Source: Hymenobacter duratus
GTDB lineage: Bacteria; Bacteroidota; Bacteroidia; Cytophagales; Hymenobacteraceae
Direction of reading: 5' to 3'
Assembly (NCBI RefSeq): GCF_014698995.1
Contig: NZ_JACWZZ010000002.1
Location: forward strand, 558,001-622,000
Length of the DNA: 64,000 nucleotides
Shown in pieces: positions 7,500 through 16,125 of the stretch; the first letter of the stretch is position 1, and every line of letters starts with the position of its first letter. The notes below the pieces were generated by a model. It made no database searches, was not told the origin of the DNA, and saw only the letters and a program-made list of their open reading frames with translations. The position numbers and the translations under genes were made by a program.

Positions 7500-9845
7500 A
7501 TGGATTTTTTCTCCGGAAACCGGTTGCCGTTTGCGCTTGGCCTCCTGCTGAGCAGCACCGCCGCCGCTACCGCCCAATCGGCAGCTGATGTACTGGCCCC
7601 AGTCCGGGGGCAGGTAACGGATGCCGCTGCCGCCCCCGTACCGGGTGCTGTGGTCCGCTGGCTAGGCAGCACTACCACAACCACTACCACCGACAATGCG
7701 GGCCAGTTCGCCTTACCTCGCCCGGCCCGTGCTGAAGCCAGCAAACTGGTTATCAATGCCCTCGGCTATCGTGCCGATACGGTAGCTGTGGCTACTTCCG
7801 GCTCACCTTATGTGCGTGTATCCCTGAAGCCGGGCACTGAGCTAGGCGAAGTGAAAGTGGAAGCCCGCGCCCCCTCCTACTCCTCACTGACGCCGACCAA
7901 CACACAGGTTATTACGGCCCGCGACCTGACGAAATCGGCGTGCTGCAACTTGGCGGAAAGCTTCGAGACGAATGCTGCCGTTGAGGTTTCCACAACGGAT
8001 GCCGTGTCGGGGGCCAAACAGATTCAGCTGCTTGGCCTTGATGGGGCCTACTCGCTGCTGACCGTAGACAACCTGCCTGCGTTGCGCGGGCTGGCCACCC
8101 CTTACCGCCTGGGCTACCTTTCCGGAACCTGGATTGAGAGCATCGATATTATCAAGGGCATGGGCTCCGTCGTGAACGGCTACGAAAGCATGTCGGGGCA
8201 GGTGAACGTGCGCCTGAAAGAGCCCGATAAGTCGGAACGCCTGCTGTTCAATGCCTACGGCAATGATTTGGGCAAATTCGACCTCAACCTGAATCTAGCC
8301 GCGCCGGTCAGCAAGAAGGTCAGCACCGTTTTCCTGCTCCACTCCGACCACTTGGGCCGCCGCGTCGACCGGAACAAGGATGGATTTATGGATCTGCCGC
8401 TGGCTACGCAATACAACGTATTCAACAAGTGGAAATACAAGTCTGACAAAGGCCTCATCAGCGAAATTGGGGTGGGTGCACTGCGCGAAACCCGGGAAGG
8501 CGGCCAGGTAGATTTTCGGGCAGACGAGGCCAACGCGTTTGAGCGCAACTACGGCTTCACGGGCCGTACCAACCGCTACACCGGCTTCGCCAAAACCTCC
8601 TACACTTGGCCCGGCCGGCCGTACCAGAGCCTGGGGCTGCTGCTCAGCGGCACGCACCACAGCTTCAACTCTACCTATTCCTACGGGCAGTTTCTGAGCG
8701 GCGGCACCCTGCGGACCACCCGCGCCTACGATGGCACCCAGCGGACGGGCCTGGCCACGCTGCTTTTCCAGAGCGTACTGGGCACCACGGCGCATACCTA
8801 CCGCCTAGGCCTGAGCTACCTGCACGATGACTACCGGGAGTTTTTCGGTTCCGGCATCATCTACCCCACCGAAACGGCGGAGCAACGCTATGCCCGTCAG
8901 CACCGCAACCGCCTCGAGAACGTGCCGGGCGCCTTCGCAGAATACACGTATCAGAACTCCCGCAACCTGACGCTGGTGGGCGGCCTGCGCCTCGACCGCC
9001 ACAACCTATTCGGCTGGCAGTTTACGCCCCGGCTCAACGTGAAGTACGACGCGGCCAAAAACACCGTGCTCCGGCTGGCAGCCGGTACGGGCTTCCGGGT
9101 AGCCAACCCTATTGCCGACAACAGCGGCGTGCTGCTCAGCTCCCGTGAGTTTGTTATTGCGCCTGATCTGCGGCCTGAAAAAGCCTGGAACGTGGGCGGC
9201 AGCGTCACGCAGTATTTCACGCTTGCCGGCCGGCCCGCCACACTCATCGCCGACTACTACCACACCGCGTTTCAGAACCAGGTGGTGGCCGACATGTATA
9301 CGTCGCCAACCGTATTGGAAATCAGCAATCTGTCGGCTGATGGCCGTTCTTTCTCCCGCAGCTTTCAGACTGAGCTGCAGGTAGAACCCGTGAAGGGGCT
9401 CACGGCCAAAGCGGCCTACAAGTACCTCGACGTGCGGACTACCTACGACGGGCAGCTGTTGCCGAAACCCCTGACGGCCCCGCACCGGCTGTTTTTTAAC
9501 GTGGGCTACGCCACAGCATTTGATAAGTGGCGCGCCGACTTCACGGTGCAGGGGTTCGGGCAGCGGCCGCTGGCGCACAACCCCGCTTCCATGGGCCACC
9601 AACACGGCGCCGGCGAAATGCAACTTCCCTATGCGCCGCGCTTCGCGCTGCTCAATACCCAGGTAACCCGGGCCTTCAAACGCTTCGAAGTATATGCCGG
9701 GGTTGAGAACCTGACCAACTACCGCCAGCCTAACCCCATCCAGAGCGCCGCCGCACCGTTTGAGCAGGCTTTTGATGCGGCTATGGTGTGGGGGCCTACC
9801 TACGGCCGTCTCACGTATGCCGGCCTGCGTTTCCGGCTGGAATAG
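7500..9845 (+). CDS. TonB-dependent receptor, probable copper/heavy-metal importer
   Basis: This is a 781-residue outer-membrane receptor. A signal peptide (1-25) is followed by a CarboxypepD-regulatory-like domain (about 35-110, starting VRGQVTDAAAAPVPGA), a plug domain (about 125-230, with GYESMSGQVNV) and a 22-strand-type barrel ending in an aromatic/Arg C-terminus (YAGLRFRLE). The plug begins with SACCNLAESFETNA, a motif I associate with the receptor group found beside HMA-domain proteins. A His/Met-rich loop, MGHQHGAGEMQ, lies near the C-terminal third and could bind copper. It sits between a small Cys/His protein and an HMA protein. The substrate is inferred from this context only. Confidence 0.88.
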   Translation: MDFFSGNRLPFALGLLLSSTAAATAQSAADVLAPVRGQVTDAAAAPVPGAVVRWLGSTTTTTTTDNAGQFALPRPARAEASKLVINALGYRADTVAVATSGSPYVRVSLKPGTELGEVKVEARAPSYSSLTPTNTQVITARDLTKSACCNLAESFETNAAVEVSTTDAVSGAKQIQLLGLDGAYSLLTVDNLPALRGLATPYRLGYLSGTWIESIDIIKGMGSVVNGYESMSGQVNVRLKEPDKSERLLFNAYGNDLGKFDLNLNLAAPVSKKVSTVFLLHSDHLGRRVDRNKDGFMDLPLATQYNVFNKWKYKSDKGLISEIGVGALRETREGGQVDFRADEANAFERNYGFTGRTNRYTGFAKTSYTWPGRPYQSLGLLLSGTHHSFNSTYSYGQFLSGGTLRTTRAYDGTQRTGLATLLFQSVLGTTAHTYRLGLSYLHDDYREFFGSGIIYPTETAEQRYARQHRNRLENVPGAFAEYTYQNSRNLTLVGGLRLDRHNLFGWQFTPRLNVKYDAAKNTVLRLAAGTGFRVANPIADNSGVLLSSREFVIAPDLRPEKAWNVGGSVTQYFTLAGRPATLIADYYHTAFQNQVVADMYTSPTVLEISNLSADGRSFSRSFQTELQVEPVKGLTAKAAYKYLDVRTTYDGQLLPKPLTAPHRLFFNVGYATAFDKWRADFTVQGFGQRPLAHNPASMGHQHGAGEMQLPYAPRFALLNTQVTRAFKRFEVYAGVENLTNYRQPNPIQSAAAPFEQAFDAAMVWGPTYGRLTYAGLRFRLE

Positions 9846-9931
9846 CCAGGTTAGCTGATCCGCGTTTTTGGCCGCTTTTTTGTATTCACTGCATCCGCTT
9901 TCCAGCGGGTTCACTCCACTTACCACTTCTT

Positions 9932-10297
9932 ATGAAATCGTTCAAGCTTCTTTTCCTCGCCGTATTCGCTCTGCTTGCGCATACCACTACTGCCCAGACT
10001 ACCGCGAAGGCCAAAGGACCAGCCACCGAACAGGTGCAGCTCAAAACGTCAGCCGTCTGCGACATGTGCAAAACCCGTCTCGAGAAGGCCATGGCCTATG
10101 AGAAAGGCGTGCAGGCTGCGGTGCTCGATGTGCCTACTCAGGTGCTCACCGTAACCTACCGCCCTGACAAAACCACGCCGGCTGCGCTGCGTACGGCTGT
10201 ACAAAAAACCGGCTACGATGCCGATTCCGAGCCCGCCGAGGCCCGCGCCTACGACCGGCTTCCAGACTGCTGCAAGAAGACCAACGCCGTTCATTAA
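9932..10297 (+). CDS. Periplasmic HMA-domain protein (metal chaperone-like)
   Basis: From the ATG at 9932 this is 121 residues: a signal peptide (MKSFKLLFLAVFALLAHTTTAQ is cleaved around residue 18-22), then a heavy-metal-associated ferredoxin-like domain (about 30-95) with the metal loop CDMCKTRLE. A second Cys pair follows near the C-terminus (LPDCCKK). The frame is open further upstream, but the export signal fixes the start. It lies 86 bases after the TonB receptor and probably takes or relays a metal such as Cu(I) in the periplasm. Copper is likely for a CxxC HMA domain but is not proven. Confidence 0.8.
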   Translation: MKSFKLLFLAVFALLAHTTTAQTTAKAKGPATEQVQLKTSAVCDMCKTRLEKAMAYEKGVQAAVLDVPTQVLTVTYRPDKTTPAALRTAVQKTGYDADSEPAEARAYDRLPDCCKKTNAVH

Positions 10298-10315
10298 CGC
10301 AGATAGTAGTAGCGC

Positions 10316-10349
10316 AAAACGCCCTTCTGTATCTATGGAAGGGCGTTTT
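10316..10349. terminator. Bidirectional terminator after the HMA gene
   Basis: A perfect 12-bp stem (10316-10327 with 10338-10349) closes a 10-base loop, with an A-tract on one side and a T-tract on the other. It serves the HMA gene and the convergent gene ending at 10368. Confidence 0.9.
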
Positions 10350-10367
10350 TGCTCATTGTAATTCGCG

Positions 10368-10931
10368 TCAGGCCTCGGCAGCTTCCGGATTGAGCTGCAG
10401 GTCGAATTCCAGAACGGCGCTGAAACCCAGGGGCCGGGTGAGACGCCGCCGGTTGGTACCGGATATTTCCAGCGTAAACCAGTCGGAGCGCAGGTATTCC
10501 AGCAGGTTGGGCCGGCCCAGCATTTCCATGGTTACATGCGTGGGATGTACGTTACGCTCCGAGAAGGAGGCAATGGCAATTTTGCGGCTGTTCGCCGTCA
10601 GGAAGCAGCTGCCGCTTTCCAGCGCGGCCAGCGTGGAAGTCCCTCGCCCGATAGGATGTTCCGGGTCGGGCTGCCACGCTAAATGCGCCTCGCGTAGCGT
10701 TACGGCTATCACCCCTGGCCTGGTAAGGGCCCCCAGGCAGGGCAATGTGCCGGGCAGTGTTTTTTCGCAGAGAAAAATAAGGTCCATGCTGGGGTCAATC
10801 TGCAGATTGATGGCCCGCGTCTTCATGCCGAAAGCCGTGCGCAACGACCGGCGCAGGCCTTCATTCAGGTCGATGGTAAGCTCTACGCCCAGTATAACGG
10901 GGGGCAGTGCAGCAACTGGGAGTAGGTTCAT
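10368..10931 (-). CDS. Hypothetical cytoplasmic protein
   Basis: I do not recognise this 187-residue protein. From the ATG at 10931 it begins MNLLPVAALPPVILGVELTI and has no clear signal peptide or membrane helix. It alternates short hydrophobic strands with charged turns, which suggests a beta-rich fold. The frame extends two codons upstream to a TTG, but ATG is preferred. It is convergent with the HMA gene, sharing the terminator at 10316-10349, and divergent from the LytTR regulator across a 310-base AT-rich gap. Confidence 0.65.
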   Translation of the reverse strand: MNLLPVAALPPVILGVELTIDLNEGLRRSLRTAFGMKTRAINLQIDPSMDLIFLCEKTLPGTLPCLGALTRPGVIAVTLREAHLAWQPDPEHPIGRGTSTLAALESGSCFLTANSRKIAIASFSERNVHPTHVTMEMLGRPNLLEYLRSDWFTLEISGTNRRRLTRPLGFSAVLEFDLQLNPEAAEA

Positions 10932-11241
10932 AGCCAAAAGCAGGTGTGCGAGCAGGGGCGGTCATGTTGGGAACATGCGAAAAAGCAGCAGTTTGAGTCA
11001 ACGGTGGAGAAGCGGCAGAAAGAAAAGCAGGTAACATGCAACGGTATATTTACTAGAACAGATATATGCATAAGCTATTGAAAGTCACCGATGATTACTG
11101 CCTAAAGTATAGCAAAGCCCGGTAAAAGTATACGTAGATGGTAATATTTGCCGTTAAGATTGATTTCTTCCGATAAAAAAATAAGATATAATTTCCAATT
11201 CTCTTTATATTCACCCAAACGCCTGCCATTTCTGCTCTTCT
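10932..11241. other. AT-rich divergent intergenic region
   Basis: These 310 bases separate two divergent genes. The right half (about 11040-11220) is much richer in A+T than the surroundings and should hold both promoters. No exact TAnnTTTG is present; the nearest is AATATTTG around 11139. I see no RNA gene or long inverted repeat here. Confidence 0.4.
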
Positions 11242-11982
11242 ATGAAGATTACCTGCCTGCTACTCGATGATGATCCGCTGGTGCTGGACCTGCTGCAGGC
11301 TTATGTGGCCATGACTGATGTACTGGATGTAAAAGCCACGTTCACAGACCCCTTGGAAGCGCACCGCTACCTGTTGCACAATGATGTACAGGTGCTGTTC
11401 TCCGACGTTACCATGCCTCACCTGAGTGGTCTGGATCTGGTACGCTCGTTGCACCAGCCGCCCCTGGTTGTGCTAATGACAGCTCATCCGCAGTATGCCA
11501 TGGAAGGTTTCAACCTTGACGTTATCGACTTTCTGCTGAAACCGATTTCACTGGACCGGTTTCTGAAAGCGGTGAATAAGGTAGCCGGGATTTTGCGCGC
11601 CAGCTCGGCCGAAACCGACCCCAAGCAGGACCTACTTTCGGGCTGGGGGTCGTTTTTTATCCGCACCGATGCACAGTTCGTACGCCTTCACTACCGCGAC
11701 GTTCTTTACATTGAGGCGCTGAAAGACTTCACCAAAATCAACACCGCCGACGGGCGCACTCACCTGACGCTGGTAAACCTGAAAAACCTGGAGGAGCAGC
11801 TGCCACCCGGTTTATTTGTGCGTACGCACCGCTCCTACCTCGTCAATGCTTCCCGCATTGATTCAATCAGCAACCTTGAAGTGCGGGTGGGAGGGCACGC
11901 TCTGCCATTGGGCCAGACGTATCGGGAGCGGGTTACGGAGCGTATTGTCAACCGGACGCTTATCCGGCGGCAGCAACCGTAG
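11242..11982 (+). CDS. LytTR-family response regulator
   Basis: This 246-residue protein has an N-terminal receiver domain (about 3-118) with acidic residues D10 and D11, phospho-acceptor D55 (LFSDVTMP), T80 and K100 (FLLKPIS), all conserved. The C-terminal LytTR DNA-binding domain (about 140-240) contains VLYIEALKDFTKI and RTHRSYLVNAS. Such regulators bind direct repeats and are usually paired with membrane kinases. The likely partner is the TPR kinase on the opposite strand, whose stop codon lies inside this gene: the two coding ends overlap by 23 bases. Confidence 0.93.
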   Translation: MKITCLLLDDDPLVLDLLQAYVAMTDVLDVKATFTDPLEAHRYLLHNDVQVLFSDVTMPHLSGLDLVRSLHQPPLVVLMTAHPQYAMEGFNLDVIDFLLKPISLDRFLKAVNKVAGILRASSAETDPKQDLLSGWGSFFIRTDAQFVRLHYRDVLYIEALKDFTKINTADGRTHLTLVNLKNLEEQLPPGLFVRTHRSYLVNASRIDSISNLEVRVGGHALPLGQTYRERVTERIVNRTLIRRQQP

Positions 11983-14044
11983 CCGGCTGGCTCGAAGAAA
12001 GCAGGGGCAGCATCTCGGGGGCCGCCGCCGGCAGCGAGAAGCGGAAAGTAGTGCCTTGGCCCGGCGTACTTTCGAAGGAAATATGGCCTCCATTGCGTTC
12101 CACAAACTCCTTGCACAGGCGCAGCCCCAGCCCGGTACCTTTTTCGTGTGCCGTGCCCAGCGTGGTATGATGCCCCTGAGCTCCAAATATTTTCGCAGCA
12201 TCCTGGGCGCTGATTCCGACACCCGTGTCCGCTACGGAAATTTCCCAGTGGGCATTCTGTAGCTGACGGGCTGAAATGGTAATGCTACCACCCTGCGGCG
12301 TGAACTTAATAGCGTTGCCAACCAGATTACGCAGCACCAGACGCACCATGTTTAGGTCGGCCCGCACGATACAGGAGTCAGGCAGGTCTGTGAGGAACAG
12401 GATGCTTTTGCGCTCGGCATCGCTAAGCAGCAATGCCAGTGCCTCTTCGGTTACCCCCTGCAGGTAAATCTTCTCCGGCTGGATCTTGTCGCTCTGCATC
12501 TGTGATGCTGACCAGTTGAGCAGGTTGTCCAGCAGGCGCAGCGTCACATCAAGGGTGCGGCCAAGGCGTTCCGTGTGCATTGCCATGCGCTCCGGCGACA
12601 AAGTGCCCATCGTCATAAGCGAAAACATGGAGTACAGCGAGCTGAGCGGGCTGCGCAGGTCGTGCGAAATGATGGAGAACAGCGTGTCTTTGGTGCGGTT
12701 GAGCCGGCCGAGTTCTTCCTTCTGCCGGCTGATAGCCCGGTTCTTTCGCTGCAGCAACCGGTTGATACGCGCCTGCTCCTGCCGGCCCCGGTACAGCGCC
12801 GCTACCGCCATCAGCAGCAGCAATGCCCCTATGGCCAGCCCATTGCGCAGCAGCATCTGGCGGCGCAGGTTAGCCGTCTGAATCTGCCGGTCCTTGGTCA
12901 GCAGCTGAATTTCACGCTCTTTTTTTTCGGTTTCGTAGCGGGTCTGCAGTTCGGCAATCTGTGCAGAGCGGCGTTCGGCAAACACGCTGTCCTGCAGGGC
13001 GGCATACCGGGTCTGAGCTCGTAGCGCCTGCTCAAAGTTTTCCTCGCGCCGATAGAGGCTCGTGAGCGTCTGATAAATATTGCTGGTCTGCACAACCGAG
13101 CCGCCGCGCCGGGCTAGAGGCAGCGCCTGCCGCAGCGCCCGGATTGCGGCAGGGCGGTTCGTCAACGAATCCTGCACTACGGCCAATGACTGGAATCCGG
13201 CAGCGCGGCGTGCCGGTGGCGTAGTGTGTGGCAATTGGCTCAGGGCTTGGGTATAAAAACCCATTGCTACTTCGTAGTTGCCGACATCCTCGTAGACACG
13301 GCCCGTACTGGCTAGTGCTTCACCGGTGCGGGCACTATCGCCGAGTTGGCGGGCATCGTTCAGGGAGCGCCGCAGATAGTAGAGCGCGCGGCTGTAGTTG
13401 CGAAGCTGGTGGTGAGCCAGCCCAATGGCATTCAGGGCAGCCGTCTGGCCCGTGCGACTATCGGCTTGTTGCCACTCAGAATACGCGCGCTCATAATTAC
13501 TTAGCGCCCGCAGCCACTGGTCTTGCGTACCATACAGGTCGCCGAGTTGGGTGTATATCTGCGCTAGTCCGGCCGGGTCACGCAGGCTTTCGGTCAGGCG
13601 AAGTGCCTGCAAATACGTATCGTGTGCCTGGCCGGTGTCGCCTTGCAAATATTGGGCTTTGGCCAGTAGCCGCATCGACTGGGCCCGGCCTGGAGCGCTA
13701 TGCAGTTGCTGATATAGGCGCAGAGCCCGCCGAAAGTAGCGCAGAGCCTGTTCGTACTGCTGCTGCTCCTGCTGGGCTTCGCCAATGGCCAGGTAAGCAG
13801 CCGCTACTTCACTGGTTGGGCCGCTTACAGCCGCCAGATGCAATGCCTGCTCCGCCTGCAGCTGGGCCGCCGCCGGATTAAGCGGCAACAGCTGTTCGCT
13901 GCGTTGCAGGTAACGGGACACCGAATTGGCCCCAGAAGCAGAGACGCGTTGGGCCATGCTGCTCTCTGGCACCAGCCACAGAACTATCCCAAGCAGCAAC
14001 TGCCAGAGCCGAACAGGTAGCGTACGTACGAACCAAGGCTGCAT
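11960..14044 (-). CDS. TPR-containing membrane sensor histidine kinase
   Basis: From the ATG at 14044 this is 694 residues: a signal segment (about 8-32), a periplasmic run of tetratricopeptide repeats (about 45-380, with A-x-A-Y-x-x-I-G-type helices), one membrane helix near 399-418, a short coiled coil, a HisKA domain with the phospho-acceptor His near 459 (SIISHDLRSPLSS), and an HATPase domain with NLVGNAIKFTPQGG, DTGVGIS and GTGLGL. This layout is common in Bacteroidota kinases. The open frame extends to 14233, but those residues lack an export signal. The gene converges on the LytTR regulator with a 23-base overlap of coding ends. Confidence 0.92.
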   Translation of the reverse strand: MQPWFVRTLPVRLWQLLLGIVLWLVPESSMAQRVSASGANSVSRYLQRSEQLLPLNPAAAQLQAEQALHLAAVSGPTSEVAAAYLAIGEAQQEQQQYEQALRYFRRALRLYQQLHSAPGRAQSMRLLAKAQYLQGDTGQAHDTYLQALRLTESLRDPAGLAQIYTQLGDLYGTQDQWLRALSNYERAYSEWQQADSRTGQTAALNAIGLAHHQLRNYSRALYYLRRSLNDARQLGDSARTGEALASTGRVYEDVGNYEVAMGFYTQALSQLPHTTPPARRAAGFQSLAVVQDSLTNRPAAIRALRQALPLARRGGSVVQTSNIYQTLTSLYRREENFEQALRAQTRYAALQDSVFAERRSAQIAELQTRYETEKKEREIQLLTKDRQIQTANLRRQMLLRNGLAIGALLLLMAVAALYRGRQEQARINRLLQRKNRAISRQKEELGRLNRTKDTLFSIISHDLRSPLSSLYSMFSLMTMGTLSPERMAMHTERLGRTLDVTLRLLDNLLNWSASQMQSDKIQPEKIYLQGVTEEALALLLSDAERKSILFLTDLPDSCIVRADLNMVRLVLRNLVGNAIKFTPQGGSITISARQLQNAHWEISVADTGVGISAQDAAKIFGAQGHHTTLGTAHEKGTGLGLRLCKEFVERNGGHISFESTPGQGTTFRFSLPAAAPEMLPLLSSSQPATVAAAG

Positions 14045-14342
14045 CGGGATAAGAAAATAGCAGAAGTACTCCGCGCGCGAAATGAGCCCGGGCTGCAATT
14101 CCGAGGAAGATAAGTAACTATAGGCTAACTCCCGTTGCAGGCAGCACACAACGGTGGTATACCAGCCTGACCTGCAGGACATGTACTTCTGCCAGGCGTT
14201 GGTATCTGGCCGGCTGGCCACCTGCCCACTCACCTCTCCCTGCCCTCTGGGTTACAGGTCTACTGCTCAATCCTTTACTAGAACGCGCTCCTTCTCATAA
14301 CGTTGCGGCGGCGGTCATCCGTATATTGTGCAGGCCAGAGCC

Positions 14343-15098
14343 TCAGGACGCCTCCTTGGCACGCCATAGCCGCCACCAGGGCAGGTACGGCTGGTCGTGG
14401 TGTTCGTAGTGATACCCGAAAAAGTAGCAGCTCACGAAGGCCCACATATGGTGGCGGAACTGGCTGCGGGACTTATGGGCATTATCAGGCGCATGGCTAC
14501 CCCGGTGGGGCAGGTAGGTTCCGAAAAAGAAGAGCTGCAACGTCGCCAGCACGGCCGGAATCATCCAGAAGGCAATAACATTGGCTTGCGGAAAATATAG
14601 CTTGAGCACGTTGTAGGTAGCTGCCATCAGCACTATCTGCCACCACGTCACGTAGTTCCAAGCGAAACGGGCAAACCACGGCAAGAACCCGGCGTGCTGC
14701 CCGTCATGAAAATCGGGGTCCTCCTCGGTGGCGACATGGCGGTGGTGGGCATGATGCTTGGGCAACATGCGCGGAAACCAGTTGTAGGCAAACAGGCCGG
14801 CCGCCAGTGTGCCCAGCGCGTTGTTCAGGCGCTGGTTGGAACTGACCACACCGTGCATTGCATCATGAGCGGTGATGAACAGGCCAGTATAGAGGTGAGT
14901 TTGGAGCAGCACCAGCAGATAAGGCCACGGCGTGGCCCAGTCGGGTTGGTAGAACGCCAGCAGAAATGTCAGGAGCGCCGCCCAAAGCCCTATTACTCCT
15001 AATGCCACGACTACGCCCTTGCGGCCTAACGGAGCAGGACGCACACGCTTTGTAGCGCTGCCAGACAGAGAAACGGATGAGGGAATGGCTTGGAGCAT
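14343..15098 (-). CDS. crtW: Beta-carotene ketolase CrtW
   Basis: This is a 251-residue integral membrane di-iron oxygenase of the fatty-acid-desaturase superfamily that adds 4-keto groups to beta-ionone rings. The His boxes are present: HDAMH (78-82), HHAHH (115-119) and YHYEHHDQPYLPWW near the C-terminus, the last being typical of CrtW, along with FFGTYLPHR. Four hydrophobic segments are visible. ATG at 15098 is chosen over an upstream in-frame TTG at 15119. It lies 63 bases downstream of ispH on the same strand and is probably cotranscribed with it. A close desaturase relative cannot be excluded without alignment. Confidence 0.82.
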   Translation of the reverse strand: MLQAIPSSVSLSGSATKRVRPAPLGRKGVVVALGVIGLWAALLTFLLAFYQPDWATPWPYLLVLLQTHLYTGLFITAHDAMHGVVSSNQRLNNALGTLAAGLFAYNWFPRMLPKHHAHHRHVATEEDPDFHDGQHAGFLPWFARFAWNYVTWWQIVLMAATYNVLKLYFPQANVIAFWMIPAVLATLQLFFFGTYLPHRGSHAPDNAHKSRSQFRHHMWAFVSCYFFGYHYEHHDQPYLPWWRLWRAKEAS

Positions 15099-15161
15099 AA
15101 CGAGGATGCAAAGGAACAAACGGCCGGCTGAATACGTGCCACTGCCCAGGATCTACATTCG

Positions 15162-16010
15162 CTACAGCATCAGCAATGCGTCCCGCACCTGCTCCATCAG
15201 CCACATGGGCGTGCTGGTGGCCCCACAGATTCCTACCGACTGCCCGGGCTGAAACCATTCAGCGCGTAGCTCATCCGTGCTGGAAATGAAGTGGGTTTGC
15301 GGGTTTGTGTCTTTGCAGACCTGGTACAGCACCTTGCCATTAGAGCTTTTCGTACCCGAAACAAACACAATCTGGTCGAACTGGGCCGCGAATTTGCGCA
15401 GGTCCTTGTCGCGGTTGCTTACCTGACGACAGATCGTGTCGTTGGCATTCACCAGATAGCCCCGGCCTTCCAGCTCAGCTTTGATGCGGTAGAAGGAATC
15501 GGTGCTTTTCGTGGTCTGGCTGTAGAGCGTGATGTTGTCGGGCAGTTCGTGGCGCAGCAGCTCATCGAGGCTTTCAAACACTACAGCATTGCCGCTGGTC
15601 TGGCCCAGCAACCCGCGCACCTCCGCATGGCCGTGCTTGCCGTATATGAAGATGCGGTCCTGCTTATCGTAGGAAGTTTTGATGCGGTTTTGCAGCTTCA
15701 GCACCACCGGGCACGAGGCATCTACGAGCGTCAGATTGTTCTCGAGTGCGGTTTGGTAGGTACTGGGCGGCTCACCGTGGGCCCGGATCAGGACGGCTTC
15801 GCCGCGCAGCCGCGCAAACTGCTCATAGTCGATGATGCGCAGGCCGCGCTTCTCGAGCCGTTGGACTTCTTCGTCGTTGTGCACGATGTCGCCAAGGCAA
15901 TAAAGATACCCCTGCTCTTCCAGCAGATCCTCGGCCATTTGAATGGCATAGATAACGCCAAAGCAGAAGCCGGAGTTGGGGTCGATTCGGACGCTCAGAT
16001 GGTGCGGCAT
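15162..16010 (-). CDS. ispH: 4-hydroxy-3-methylbut-2-enyl diphosphate reductase IspH
   Basis: IspH is the last enzyme of the MEP pathway and makes IPP and DMAPP. This 282-residue protein keeps the three cluster-binding cysteines, C16 (SGFCFGV), C100 (DASCPVV) and C194 (DTICRQ), plus H44, H78-G-E80 (RAHGEPP) and the SQTT and ATSTPMW substrate motifs, so it should be active. It lies upstream of crtW on the same strand, which ties precursor supply to carotenoid synthesis. Its own upstream region (16011-16100) has only one-mismatch -7 candidates. Confidence 0.96.
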   Translation of the reverse strand: MPHHLSVRIDPNSGFCFGVIYAIQMAEDLLEEQGYLYCLGDIVHNDEEVQRLEKRGLRIIDYEQFARLRGEAVLIRAHGEPPSTYQTALENNLTLVDASCPVVLKLQNRIKTSYDKQDRIFIYGKHGHAEVRGLLGQTSGNAVVFESLDELLRHELPDNITLYSQTTKSTDSFYRIKAELEGRGYLVNANDTICRQVSNRDKDLRKFAAQFDQIVFVSGTKSSNGKVLYQVCKDTNPQTHFISSTDELRAEWFQPGQSVGICGATSTPMWLMEQVRDALLML

Positions 16011-16125
16011 AGCTGATGAGGTAACCGCAGTGACAGGCGGAAAGTTATAAAGCCGCGGAATAGGCTGTAAAAGTTACGTAACTCAACGCTACAATAGATT
16101 ACTGTTGCCGGCTGAATTGTGCTTT

